Source of the DNA: Halioglobus sp. | GTDB lineage: Bacteria > Pseudomonadota > Gammaproteobacteria > Pseudomonadales > Halieaceae | Direction: 5' to 3' | Assembly (NCBI GenBank): GCA_020443345.1 | Contig: JAGRIH010000023.1 | Span: 1 to 64,000 of the forward strand | Length of the DNA: 64,000 nt | Shown: piece by piece, positions 16,260-24,196 of the stretch | How positions within the stretch are numbered: the first letter of the stretch is position 1 | Layout of the letters: each line of letters opens with the position of its first letter | The notes under the pieces: model-generated | Told to the model about the DNA's origin: nothing | Databases searched by the model: none | The model's input: only the letters and a program-made list of their open reading frames with translations | Translations under genes and position numbers: made by a program

Positions 16260-16946
16260 TCAGGAACACTTCGAGTCGCCGCAGCTCAGGCAGGTCATGC
16301 AGCCGTCGGCAAACACCACTGCCTTGGTGTAGCACTTGCCGCACAACTGCGCACTGGTGGGGTAGCCGCTGTCGGCGCCGGCTTCCGCGGCGTTCGCCTC
16401 GTTGCCGGCCAGCTCATCCTTCTTGCTGGCCAGAAAGGCTTTCTGGTGGGCGTCCAGCGTCTCCTCGGGAATGAGGCCGATTTTTTTCATGTGGTGCTCG
16501 ATGGCCTCGCCGATCTCAGCCACCAGCGAGGGCATGAAGCGCCCGCCGCGCTTGAAATAGCCGCCCTTGGGGTCGAACACGCCCTTGAGTTCCTCCACCA
16601 GGAAGGTGGCGTCCCCGCCCTTGCGAAACACCGCCGAGATGACCCGGGTCAGCGCCACCACCCACTGGAAGTGGTCCATGCTCTTGCAGTTGATGAAAAT
16701 CTCGAAGGGACGGCGCTGTTCGTGCTCGGTATCCTCGTTGAGAACGATGTCGTTGATGGTGATATACAGGGCGTGCTCGGACAGCGGCGTCTTGACCTTG
16801 TAGGTGGAGCCCACCAGCAGCTCCGGCCGCTCCAGCTTTTCGTGCATGTGTACCACGTCGGCCACGGGCGCCGCTTCCGGCCGCGCCGGCTCGACCTTGC
16901 CGGCCACGCTGCAATCGACGATCTGCTTTTCAATCTTGATGCTCAT
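16260..16946 (-). CDS. nrdJb: Class II ribonucleotide reductase, C-terminal subunit NrdJb
   Basis: This 228-residue protein is the separately encoded C-terminal part of the B12-dependent ribonucleotide reductase, as in Pseudomonas aeruginosa NrdJb. A TSCPD-type central domain (EIFINCKSMDHFQWVVALTRVISAVFRKG) is followed by a cysteine-rich C-terminus (CGKCYTKAVV...CMTCLSCGDSKCS), which supplies the redox-active cysteines that re-reduce the catalytic site. It starts 18 bases after the nrdJa stop and must form a complex with NrdJa. Expression is presumably set by the NrdR boxes upstream of nrdJa. Confidence 0.93.
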   Translation of the reverse strand: MSIKIEKQIVDCSVAGKVEPARPEAAPVADVVHMHEKLERPELLVGSTYKVKTPLSEHALYITINDIVLNEDTEHEQRRPFEIFINCKSMDHFQWVVALTRVISAVFRKGGDATFLVEELKGVFDPKGGYFKRGGRFMPSLVAEIGEAIEHHMKKIGLIPEETLDAHQKAFLASKKDELAGNEANAAEAGADSGYPTSAQLCGKCYTKAVVFADGCMTCLSCGDSKCS

Positions 16947-16964
16947 TACTGTGTTCTCCGGGCC

Positions 16965-19118
16965 TTACAGTTTGCCGTAGTAGCCTTCTTTGATGGCGTC
17001 GTAGAGATTGGCAGCGGTGTGCGTCTCGCCGTCGTACTCGATTTCTTCATTGCCGCGCGCCTCCACGCTGGTGCCGTCACTGAGGGTGAAGCGGTACAGC
17101 GTGTTGGCAATATCCTCCTCGCGCACCAGCACGCCCTGGAAGGCCTCGGGATTGAAGCGGAAGGTGGTGCAGCCCTTGAGGCCCTTGTGGTAGGCGTACA
17201 GGTAGATGTCCTTGAACTCATCGTAATCGATATCGCTGGGTACATTGATGGTCTTGGAGATGCTGGAATCCACCCAGGTCTGTGCGGCCGCCTGGATGTC
17301 CACGTGCTCCTGGGGCGAGACATCGTCGGTCGTCACGAAATAGTCGGGCAACTGGTGTGGCCCCTCGGTGGCGAACGGCGAGGCCTGCGGGTCGATCAAG
17401 TGCCGGTAGGCCAGCAACTCGAAGGAATCCACTTCCACCTTCTCCTTGCTCTTCTTGCCCTCGCGGATCACGTTGCGCGAGTACTGGTGGGCAAAGGTGG
17501 GCTCGATGCCATTGCTGGCATTGTTGGCCAGCGACAGCGAGATGGTACCGGTGGGGGCAATGGAACTGTGGTGGGTAAAGCGGCAGCCCTGCTCGGCCAA
17601 CTGCTCCACCAGGGCCGGATCCACCTCCGCAATTTTTTGCATGTAGCGGCTGAAGCGGGCGTGCAGCACCCGGCCCGGCAGCTTGTCGCCCGCCTTGATG
17701 CCCTGCTCGCGCATCTCGGGGCGCCGGGCCAGCATGGCGTCGGTCACGGTGTAGTCGTGTTCCAGGGCCGGTGCCATGCCTTTCTCCGCCGCCAGTTCCA
17801 GACCCGTGCGCCAGCCGGTCAGGGCCAGTTCCCGCGCGACCTTGCCGGTGAAATCCACCGCCTCCGCCGCACCGTAGCGCAGGCGCAGCATGGCCAGAGT
17901 CGAACCCAGGCCCAGAAAGCCCATGCCGTGGCGGCGCTTGCTGCGGATTTCCTCGCGCTGGCCGGCCAGCGGCAGGCCGTTGATTTCCACCACGTTGTCC
18001 AGCATGCGGGTAAAGACAGCCACTACCCGGGCAAAGCGCTGCCAGTCGAATTCAGCCTCGGCGGTAAAGGCGTTTTCCACGAAACGGGTCAGGTTGACCG
18101 AGCCCAGCAGGCAGCTGCCATAGGGCGGCAGCGGCTGCTCGCCGCAGGGGTTGGTGGCGCGGATCGATTCGCAGAACCAGTTGTTGTTCATCTCGTTGAC
18201 GCGGTCGATCAGGATAAAGCCCGGCTCCGCGTAGTCGTAAGTGGACGACATGATCGTGTGCCAGATATGCCGCGCGGGCACCTCGCGGTAGACCTTGCAG
18301 GCCGTCTCGCCCTGTTCGTTGGTGAAATAGCCGTCGTCGGCCGGCCAGGCGCGCCACGCAATCCCGCGCTCACCGGCTTTCTCGCGCGCCTCGGCCAGGC
18401 TGGTGGCGCGCACGGGAAAGACCAGCGGCCAGGACGCATCCGCCTGTACCGCCTGCATGAATTCATCGGTAATCAGCAGCGACTGGTTGAACTGGCGCAG
18501 GCGGCCGGTTTCGCGCTTGGCGCGGATGAAATCCAGCACGTCGGGGTGCGACACATCGAAGGTGGCCATCTGCGCGCCGCGCCGGCCGCCGGCGGAGGAT
18601 ACGGTGAGACAGGTCTTGTCGAAGATGTCCATGAACGACAGGGGCCCGGAAGTGCGCGCCCCGGCGCCGGACACCGTGGCGCCGGCCGGTCGCAGGGTGG
18701 AAAATTCATAGCCGATGCCGCAGCCGGCCTTGAGGGTCAGGCCCGCCTCGCAGTTTTTCGACAGGATGCCCTCCATCGAGTCCGCCAGGGTATCGGAGAC
18801 CGTGCAGTTGATGGTGGAGGTGTTGGCCTTGTATGCCTCGGCGCCGGCGTTGGACACGATGCGCCCGGCCGGAATCGCCCCCTGGCGCAGCGCCCACAGG
18901 AACTCCCGGTACCAGTGTTCGCGCAGGGCCTCGGTGGCCTCGACATCGGCGATGGCGCGGGCCACGCGCTGGAAGCCCGCATCGATATCGCGGTCCACCG
19001 CGTTGCCCTGCTGGTCGCGCAGACAGTACTTTTGTTGCCAGATATCCACGGAGGCGGCCTGCAGCGGCACCTCCACGGTCGCGCGGGTGGAAACGGGGAG
19101 AGGTCGGACGCCGGGCAT
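16965..19118 (-). CDS. nrdJa: Class II adenosylcobalamin-dependent ribonucleotide reductase, catalytic subunit NrdJa
   Basis: About 717 residues form the catalytic subunit of the oxygen-indifferent, B12-dependent reductase that makes deoxyribonucleotides. Key sites are visible: the NCTVSDTLADSM region with one redox cysteine, GGRRGAQMATFDVSHPD, the NPCGEQPL finger-loop motif carrying the thiyl-radical cysteine and catalytic glutamate (near residue 320), and SIAPTGTISL. The C-terminal redox tail is missing because it is encoded by nrdJb. ATG 19118 is chosen over TTG 19124. Two NrdR boxes 30-77 bases upstream indicate repression by NrdR. The enzyme requires adenosylcobalamin, so the cell must make or import B12. 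Confidence 0.95.
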   Translation of the reverse strand: MPGVRPLPVSTRATVEVPLQAASVDIWQQKYCLRDQQGNAVDRDIDAGFQRVARAIADVEATEALREHWYREFLWALRQGAIPAGRIVSNAGAEAYKANTSTINCTVSDTLADSMEGILSKNCEAGLTLKAGCGIGYEFSTLRPAGATVSGAGARTSGPLSFMDIFDKTCLTVSSAGGRRGAQMATFDVSHPDVLDFIRAKRETGRLRQFNQSLLITDEFMQAVQADASWPLVFPVRATSLAEAREKAGERGIAWRAWPADDGYFTNEQGETACKVYREVPARHIWHTIMSSTYDYAEPGFILIDRVNEMNNNWFCESIRATNPCGEQPLPPYGSCLLGSVNLTRFVENAFTAEAEFDWQRFARVVAVFTRMLDNVVEINGLPLAGQREEIRSKRRHGMGFLGLGSTLAMLRLRYGAAEAVDFTGKVARELALTGWRTGLELAAEKGMAPALEHDYTVTDAMLARRPEMREQGIKAGDKLPGRVLHARFSRYMQKIAEVDPALVEQLAEQGCRFTHHSSIAPTGTISLSLANNASNGIEPTFAHQYSRNVIREGKKSKEKVEVDSFELLAYRHLIDPQASPFATEGPHQLPDYFVTTDDVSPQEHVDIQAAAQTWVDSSISKTINVPSDIDYDEFKDIYLYAYHKGLKGCTTFRFNPEAFQGVLVREEDIANTLYRFTLSDGTSVEARGNEEIEYDGETHTAANLYDAIKEGYYGKL

Positions 19119-19147
19119 AGTCAATTACTCGCTTGGGTTGTTATTTA

Positions 19148-19195
19148 GCACTAGATATGGACTATACCCCACACCGGGCACACTATATATAGTTG
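19148..19195 (-). promoter_or_regulatory. Paired NrdR boxes upstream of nrdJa
   Basis: acactatatatagttg at 19180-19195 matches the NrdR-box consensus (acaCwAtATaTwgtgt) very well, and gcactagatatggact at 19148-19163 matches it more weakly. The two begin 32 bases apart, three helical turns, which is the standard NrdR arrangement. They lie immediately upstream of nrdJa, so the ATP/dATP-sensing repressor NrdR probably controls the split reductase. Confidence 0.88.
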
Positions 19196-19303
19196 TTGCG
19201 AAAAAAATTGAAAAAAAATGATCCGCGGCCGCCGCGGGCCGCTTCCCGGCCTGCGGCACGACCGGGCGATGGTCTTTCGGAGGGCGGAACTCGCGGCGGC
19301 GGA

Positions 19304-19852
19304 CTACGGCCGCACCGGCCGGCGCTCCAGCAGTACGCCGCCCAGCGCTTCGAGCGACTGCCGCACGGTGTAGCGCTGCGCCACGTCCACGGTGTCGACC
19401 ACTACCAGCCACTGACCGACCCCGGCGGCGTCCACCGCGGGCGCGTCCAGCACCGTGCGCCGCCGATGCCAGTGCGTCAGCCCGGCCAGCGCCAGTCCCG
19501 CGGCACCGCCCATTGCCGCCACCGCCAGCACGGCAAAAATGGCGTGCCGGGCGGCGCTACTGCCGCTCAGCCCGATGGCGATCACGGCCAGACAGCTACC
19601 GGCGAGAGCGCCCGGCGCCAGGTAGCGCAAATAGGGTTCCCGGCGCTGTGCGGCGGCGCCCTGCGCCCCTTGCGAGGGCGCCGCCTCTGCCGCCTCGGGC
19701 GCCAGGATACGCGCGCTGATGATATCCAGTCCGGCCTGGGCCTGCAGTGCCTCCACTGCGATCTGCGCCCGCTCGGCGCCGGGAAAAGCGGCCACGAGCC
19801 GGGCCGGGCAGTCCTCATCGATCAACGTGCTGTGGTCGCTCACTGTAAACAC
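19304..19852 (-). CDS. Hypothetical membrane protein
   Basis: A 182-residue protein with a soluble N-terminal part (about 1-75), two hydrophobic segments (LAPGALAGSCLAVIAIGLSG and AIFAVLAVAAMGGAAGLALAG) and a C-terminal soluble part ending in VTDVAQRY-like sequence. I do not recognise a family. The N-terminal AAFPGAERAQIAVEALQAQAGLDI is reminiscent of proteins that sense or bind small ligands, but that is weak. It likely begins at GTG 19852 or 19843. It lies 46 bases after the 110-residue gene on the same strand. Confidence 0.6.
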   Translation of the reverse strand: MFTVSDHSTLIDEDCPARLVAAFPGAERAQIAVEALQAQAGLDIISARILAPEAAEAAPSQGAQGAAAQRREPYLRYLAPGALAGSCLAVIAIGLSGSSAARHAIFAVLAVAAMGGAAGLALAGLTHWHRRRTVLDAPAVDAAGVGQWLVVVDTVDVAQRYTVRQSLEALGGVLLERRPVRP

Positions 19853-19897
19853 CCGGTCGCCGCCAGGGACCCGCGGGCTCGCCGCGCGGCACCGATC

Positions 19898-20230
19898 CTA
19901 GCTGGATGCATCGCGCAAACGCTCGGCATGTGCCTTGACCAGGGCGAGATACCGGGGCGTGTACCCCACATCCTCAAACATCGGGTCGCCCTGCTCGTCC
20001 CGCGCTATCACTTTATCTCCCGCGACATAGGGAAATGCCGCTACTACTTCATCCAGAGCGACCGCCAGCAGTTCGTTTATCAACTGTTCGCGGGTGCGTC
20101 GCGGAAACAGCTCCGCCAGAGCCTCCAGCCTGGCCGCGGTGGCGACCGGCAAACGCACCCGGTAGGACTCCCGAGCCAGCTCCCCGGCCGACTCCTTGTC
20201 CCACATCCGGATCAGTTCATCGACATTCAT
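19898..20230 (-). CDS. Small conserved protein, ribbon-helix-helix-like N-terminus
   Basis: A 110-residue protein: MNVDELIRMWDKESAGE, then YRVRLPVATAARLEALAELFPRRTREQLINELL, then AAFPYVAGDKVIARDEQGDPMFEDVGYTPRYL. The middle looks like a ribbon-helix-helix fold. It resembles a small Pseudomonas family often labelled 'type 1 pili tip component' or 'pilin assembly protein', names with little experimental support. No pilus genes are nearby. Function should be treated as unknown; DNA binding is possible. Confidence 0.7.
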   Translation of the reverse strand: MNVDELIRMWDKESAGELARESYRVRLPVATAARLEALAELFPRRTREQLINELLAVALDEVVAAFPYVAGDKVIARDEQGDPMFEDVGYTPRYLALVKAHAERLRDASS

Positions 20231-20332
20231 GCTGGGTGATCTTTATCCTGGTAGAGGTGACTGCAGCGACCGCCCGGGTCGACCCGGCAGACCGCCCCCG
20301 CCTTGTCCGCGCCTGTTGGATCGAGGCTGCCG

Positions 20333-20548
20333 CTACTGCGGCGGATCGATGGTCAATCCCAGTTTGATGCTGACCTGCCAGTAGTCGACAGCGCCACCGT
20401 CGACGTGACCGCGGATGTCAGACACCTCAAACCAGCGCAAATTGTGCACGCTCTCGTGCGTGCGGGCGATGGCCGTCTGCACCGCCTCTTCAATCGAGTT
20501 TTTGGATGAGCCGGTAATTTCCAGCGTCTTGTATACATTGTCGACCAT
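20333..20548 (-). CDS. Dodecin family flavin-binding protein
   Basis: At 71 residues this matches dodecins, which assemble into hollow dodecamers that store or buffer flavins. The start VYKTLEITGSSKNSIEEAVQTAI, the HNLRWFEVSDIRG centre (with the tryptophan that stacks on the flavin ring) and VDYWQVSIKLG end are diagnostic. A strong GGAGGT ribosome site precedes the ATG. It is a probable single-gene unit. Confidence 0.95.
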   Translation of the reverse strand: MVDNVYKTLEITGSSKNSIEEAVQTAIARTHESVHNLRWFEVSDIRGHVDGGAVDYWQVSIKLGLTIDPPQ

Positions 20549-20742
20549 GGTGTACCTCCGGTTTCATTCATCGGCGTCGCGCCATTGTAACAAGCAACCG
20601 CCATAGCTCAATGACCGACCCGCGAACGCATCTGCACCCGCCTGCAGAAAAGCGCTGCGCTCGACATGCGCGAACACGGCTGCGGCGCCGGATGCATCCC
20701 CGGCGGCAAACGGGCGCGCTGCGTTGGTCGCCGGCGGGCAAC

Positions 20743-22038
20743 TCAGTGCAGGTGTCTCGTCTGCCTGTTCCAGGCCGGCACCTGGCCGGCTCTGTCCGGC
20801 CGTACTGCCGCCGGCCCCGGCCCCGGTGAACTGGTGGCCAGGGCCTCCTCGGCGGCGCCGATGTAATTGCGCGTGAGCGGTACGGCCTGGATATCACGCG
20901 CCAGTTGCGCCTGGAACACGATCAGTGCGCCCCAGCGAAAGGAGGCTTCGGCGGCGGCCAGGTAAAACTCCCACATGCGGCAGAAACGCTCACCGTAGAG
21001 CTGGCAGGCCTGCTCGCGGTGCGCCCTGAAGCGCTGCAGCCAGCGGCGCGTCGTCTCGGCGTAGTGCAGGCGCAGTACCTCCAGGTCGGTCAGGAACAGG
21101 CGCTCGCGCTCGATGACCGGCAATACCTCGCTCAGCGCCGGCGAGTAGCCGCCCGGGAAAATGTATTTGCGCGTCCACGCATTGGTTACCCCCGGGCCAT
21201 CGGCGCGGCCGATCGCGTGCAGCAGGGCGATACCATCCGGCTTTAGGCAGCGCCGCAACTGCCGCACATAGCGCCCGTAGTGGTTGGTGCCCACGTGCTC
21301 GAACATGCCGACCGACACGACCCGATCGTACTGTTCATGCACCTGGCGGTAGTCCAGCAGGCGAAAGTCCACCTGCCTGTCCAGTCCCTGCAGGCGGGCC
21401 TGTTCACGGGCCACCTGCAATTGCTCGCTGGCCAGCGTTATACCGGTCACGCGAACGCCGCAATGGCGCGCCAGATACAGCGCCAAACCGCCCCAGCCGC
21501 AGCCCACGTCCAGTACCGACATACCGGGCTGCAGCAGCAGTTTGGCGGCGATATGCCGCAGTTTCTGCTGCTGCGCGGTCTCCAGGTCATCGTGCGGGGA
21601 GGCAAAATACGCACAGGAGTACTGGCGCTGGCTGTCCAGGAAGAGATCGAAAAAGTCCACGGGCAGGTCGTAGTGGTAGGCGGCGTTGCCGCGGGATCGC
21701 GACACCGGGTTGAGTTGCTGCAGGTGTTTTCCGGCCCGCTCCAGCAGACCGATGGCGCTGCGTACCCAGTGACCCCTGCCCCACTGGCGGTTGCCTATAC
21801 ACAGTTGCAGAAACGTCTCGAGGTCGCCCTCCTCCAGCGTAAACGCACCCTCCGTATAACCCTCGCCGACCGCCAGATCCGGACGCCATACGACACGCCG
21901 GGGCCAGTTCCGGTCGTGCACGCGGATGGCGACGCGCGGCTCGCCCGCGCCATAACTGTGCGCGCGGCCGCCGGGCTCGATGACGGTCAGTGTTCCGCCG
22001 GTGAGAAAACCGCGCAGGAAGCGGCGAAACAGCGACAT
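20743..22038 (-). CDS. cfa: Cyclopropane-fatty-acyl-phospholipid synthase family methyltransferase
   Basis: A 431-residue SAM-dependent enzyme of the Cfa family, which adds a methylene bridge to unsaturated acyl chains in membrane phospholipids. The N-terminal substrate-binding region (about 1-110) leads to NAAYHYDLPVDFFDLFLD, the SAM site SVLDVGCGWGGLALYLA, and HVGTNHYGRYVRQL and NAWTRKYIFPGGYSP segments. The C-terminal 25 residues (Pro/Gly/Arg-rich) are beyond the usual end and may be non-conserved. A strong GGAGGTG ribosome site precedes the ATG. Short-chain or hydroxy-acid variants of the family cannot be excluded. Confidence 0.9.
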   Translation of the reverse strand: MSLFRRFLRGFLTGGTLTVIEPGGRAHSYGAGEPRVAIRVHDRNWPRRVVWRPDLAVGEGYTEGAFTLEEGDLETFLQLCIGNRQWGRGHWVRSAIGLLERAGKHLQQLNPVSRSRGNAAYHYDLPVDFFDLFLDSQRQYSCAYFASPHDDLETAQQQKLRHIAAKLLLQPGMSVLDVGCGWGGLALYLARHCGVRVTGITLASEQLQVAREQARLQGLDRQVDFRLLDYRQVHEQYDRVVSVGMFEHVGTNHYGRYVRQLRRCLKPDGIALLHAIGRADGPGVTNAWTRKYIFPGGYSPALSEVLPVIERERLFLTDLEVLRLHYAETTRRWLQRFRAHREQACQLYGERFCRMWEFYLAAAEASFRWGALIVFQAQLARDIQAVPLTRNYIGAAEEALATSSPGPGPAAVRPDRAGQVPAWNRQTRHLH

Positions 22039-22115
22039 GGGGACACCTCCGCGACAACTGCTACCGTTCAGTCTAGCAAAGGGCGCACAAAATGCATCGC
22101 CCGTCCAGCGCGCGC

Positions 22116-23780
22116 TCAGGGGTAGGCGGGCGTCAGGTAGGTCAAGCCCTCCCAGAAGGCACAGGTGTCGTCGTACAGACCGCTCGCCAGGCTGTTTTGC
22201 AGATTGAATATCAGGGCTTTTTCATCGCTCCCGTAGCGCGGCCAGCGCGGGCGCTGCCCCGGGTCCGGCGCGCCGCTGCGGGCAAAGGCCGCCCAGTGCG
22301 CCATCATGCTCGCCGCGAGGGGCTGCTCCTCCTGCCGGAACGCGCGGCGCAGGAAACTCATCGGCTTGCCGAAGACGTACTGGATCTCCGCCGCGTGGTA
22401 GGCGCCCAGGTCCACCCAGGGCACCAGGAAGGGCGCGTGGCGGTAGTCGAAGGAATACTCCCAGGTCGGCACGTGGCGCGCCAGCGCCCGGCTCTGGTGG
22501 CGGGTGGGACAGTGAAAGAAGCCGTCGCTGAACGCGACTGACAGTGCCGTAAACACATCGTCGTAGTCAGCCAGCGGATAGCGCCGGGCAATGCGCTGCG
22601 CCATCGGCTCCGAGCCGCCCACCAGATAGGCCAGGCGTTCGAGGTATTGCTGGGGCTCCAGCGGACGCCGCACCAGGTTGTGGGACAGCCACACCAGCAG
22701 GGTGGCCTCATCGCGGGTGGAGCCATTGATCACGGGTACCCGGTTGAAATCGCCCGACTTGAACGCATCCAGCATCTGGACGGGCAGCACCTGACCGTCC
22801 AGCACCGGCCACCACACGGTGTAACCCTCGCCAAAAGCAAACGTGGGATCGGCGGGCAGGGCCCGGGCAATCTCCCCGGTGCTCCTGGCGCGCAGGCAGG
22901 CCAGTTCGCCCTCCCCGGCACAGCCGGTCTTTGCCGCGAGCGTCGCCCCCACCGCACTGGCGCCCGCCAGTGAAGACAGCCCCGTTGCACAGGGGCCGCT
23001 CTGGATGATCGCGCGCTGAAACAGACCCGCGGCCTGCGGCGACACCAGTTGCGCGCAGACGCTGACGGCGCCCGCCGACTGGCCGAAAATCGTCACGTTC
23101 TGCGGGTCGCCACCAAAGGCACCGATGTTGTCCCGCACCCAGCGCAGGGCGGCGGTCTGGTCCTCGATGCCGTAGTTGCCCGAACCGGGGTGATCGGCAT
23201 CCTCGCGGCTGAGAGCCCGGTGCGCTAGAAAACCAAACACACCCAGCCGGTAATTGAGGGTGACCACGACCACCTGGTGCGATTCGGCCAGCGCGCGCCC
23301 ATCCTCCGCGGTAAAGCTGCCCCGGCCCGCGATAAAACCACCGCCGTGAATCCACACCATTACCGGCATGGCCGCGGCGGGTTTGTCCGCCGGCGTCCAG
23401 ACATTGAGATAGAGGCAGTCCTCGTCGCCGCTGAGAGTATCCAGCAGCGGCACGAACTGGGGGCAACCGCCCGGGTTCTCCTGCACCGGCAGTTCGCCCC
23501 GCCACGGCGGCACCGGCTGTGGCGGGCGCCAGCGCAAGTCACCCACCGGGGCCTGTGCGTAGGGTATGCCCAGGTAGTACTCGACACCGTCATCGAGATA
23601 GCCGCGCAATACCCCGCCGCCGACCTCGACCGTTAGCGGAGTTTTACCGCAGGCGCTCAACAGCAGCAGCAGAGCGCACGCACCGAGCGCCCGCCGCAGA
23701 CCGCTTGGCGCCACGGCAGCGCGGTGCGGCGCGCGCCCGGGACAAGCCGTCACGCGCCACACCCGGAGCAACCACAGCAT
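22116..23780 (-). CDS. Type B carboxylesterase, predicted lipoprotein
   Basis: About 554 residues. The N-terminus has a hydrophobic stretch ending in the lipobox LLSAC (Cys44), so a membrane-attached periplasmic or surface lipoprotein is expected. The catalytic domain has the oxyanion hole HGGGF (145-149), EDCLYLNVW, and the nucleophile elbow FGQSAGAVS (Ser235; the usual first Glu is Gln here); the catalytic His lies later. It hydrolyses carboxylic esters of unknown identity, plausibly lipophilic given the adjacent lipid-related genes. ATG 23780 was chosen because readings further upstream enter the structured intergenic DNA. It is divergent from the YCF48/RND module. Confidence 0.88.
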   Translation of the reverse strand: MLWLLRVWRVTACPGRAPHRAAVAPSGLRRALGACALLLLLSACGKTPLTVEVGGGVLRGYLDDGVEYYLGIPYAQAPVGDLRWRPPQPVPPWRGELPVQENPGGCPQFVPLLDTLSGDEDCLYLNVWTPADKPAAAMPVMVWIHGGGFIAGRGSFTAEDGRALAESHQVVVVTLNYRLGVFGFLAHRALSREDADHPGSGNYGIEDQTAALRWVRDNIGAFGGDPQNVTIFGQSAGAVSVCAQLVSPQAAGLFQRAIIQSGPCATGLSSLAGASAVGATLAAKTGCAGEGELACLRARSTGEIARALPADPTFAFGEGYTVWWPVLDGQVLPVQMLDAFKSGDFNRVPVINGSTRDEATLLVWLSHNLVRRPLEPQQYLERLAYLVGGSEPMAQRIARRYPLADYDDVFTALSVAFSDGFFHCPTRHQSRALARHVPTWEYSFDYRHAPFLVPWVDLGAYHAAEIQYVFGKPMSFLRRAFRQEEQPLAASMMAHWAAFARSGAPDPGQRPRWPRYGSDEKALIFNLQNSLASGLYDDTCAFWEGLTYLTPAYP

Positions 23781-24196
23781 TGAACGCCGTCGTGCGATGT
23801 GCCGCGCATGATCACCATAAAACCCCGCTGTTGTCGAGCCAGTGACGCGTGCTCGAGGATACAAAATAAATTCCCACCTGGGTATCGGGGCGGTAAAAAA
23901 ACCGCAGGTGCGCCGACCGGCAAACCCGGTGGCGAGCCGGTCGCCGCACGGGGCCGAATCAAGTGCGGCTTGCATAATGCTCGGCAGCAGCTATCTTTTA
24001 TCCCGAGCGGGCGCGCCCGGGGGATTGCCAGCCGAAGCACGGCGCGCTGCGACAACAACACACCAATGGGTCCTGACGCAAAATGCTCACAAGATTGGCG
24101 CATCCCGTCATGGTTTTGCAGTGTCGCGGGCTATACCGTGCGGCAGTGTGCAACCTCCCTTGTTGCTGGCCGCGCGCCCCGAGGAGTAGAAGACCA
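23781..24196. other. Structured intergenic region, no gene
   Basis: This 416-base gap separates the divergent esterase and YCF48-like genes. I see no convincing coding sequence. Its middle (23890-23969) is dense in inverted repeats, described separately. The GAGGAG ribosome site of the YCF48-like gene is at 24181-24186. Confidence 0.6.
23890..23969. promoter_or_regulatory. Overlapping, mutually exclusive hairpins
   Basis: gaccggc (23915-23921) pairs with gccggtc (23936-23942), extended outward by gtgcg (23908-23912) with cgcac (23945-23949). The same right arm, gccgcac (23943-23949), also pairs perfectly with gtgcggc (23963-23969), so the two structures compete. A further gcggt/accgc hairpin with an A-rich loop is at 23890-23905; on the minus strand its T-run follows the large stem. 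This resembles an attenuator or ligand-responsive leader, but no known riboswitch class fits. Confidence 0.45.

Noticed and set aside
16254-19148. Very long open frame on the plus strand opposite the ribonucleotide reductase genes
   Set aside because: It is the GC-skewed shadow of nrdJa and nrdJb on the other strand, whose products match known proteins throughout; it also runs straight through the NrdJa/NrdJb gap and shows no domain of its own.
19125-19303. Cobalamin riboswitch upstream of the B12-dependent reductase
   Set aside because: No B12 box or associated stems are visible; the region instead holds paired NrdR boxes.
23876-23970. Cyclic-di-GMP (GEMM) riboswitch
   Set aside because: A GGCAAACC-like run followed by a hairpin is suggestive, but the essential GACGCAAAGCC segment is absent, so the site does not meet the consensus.
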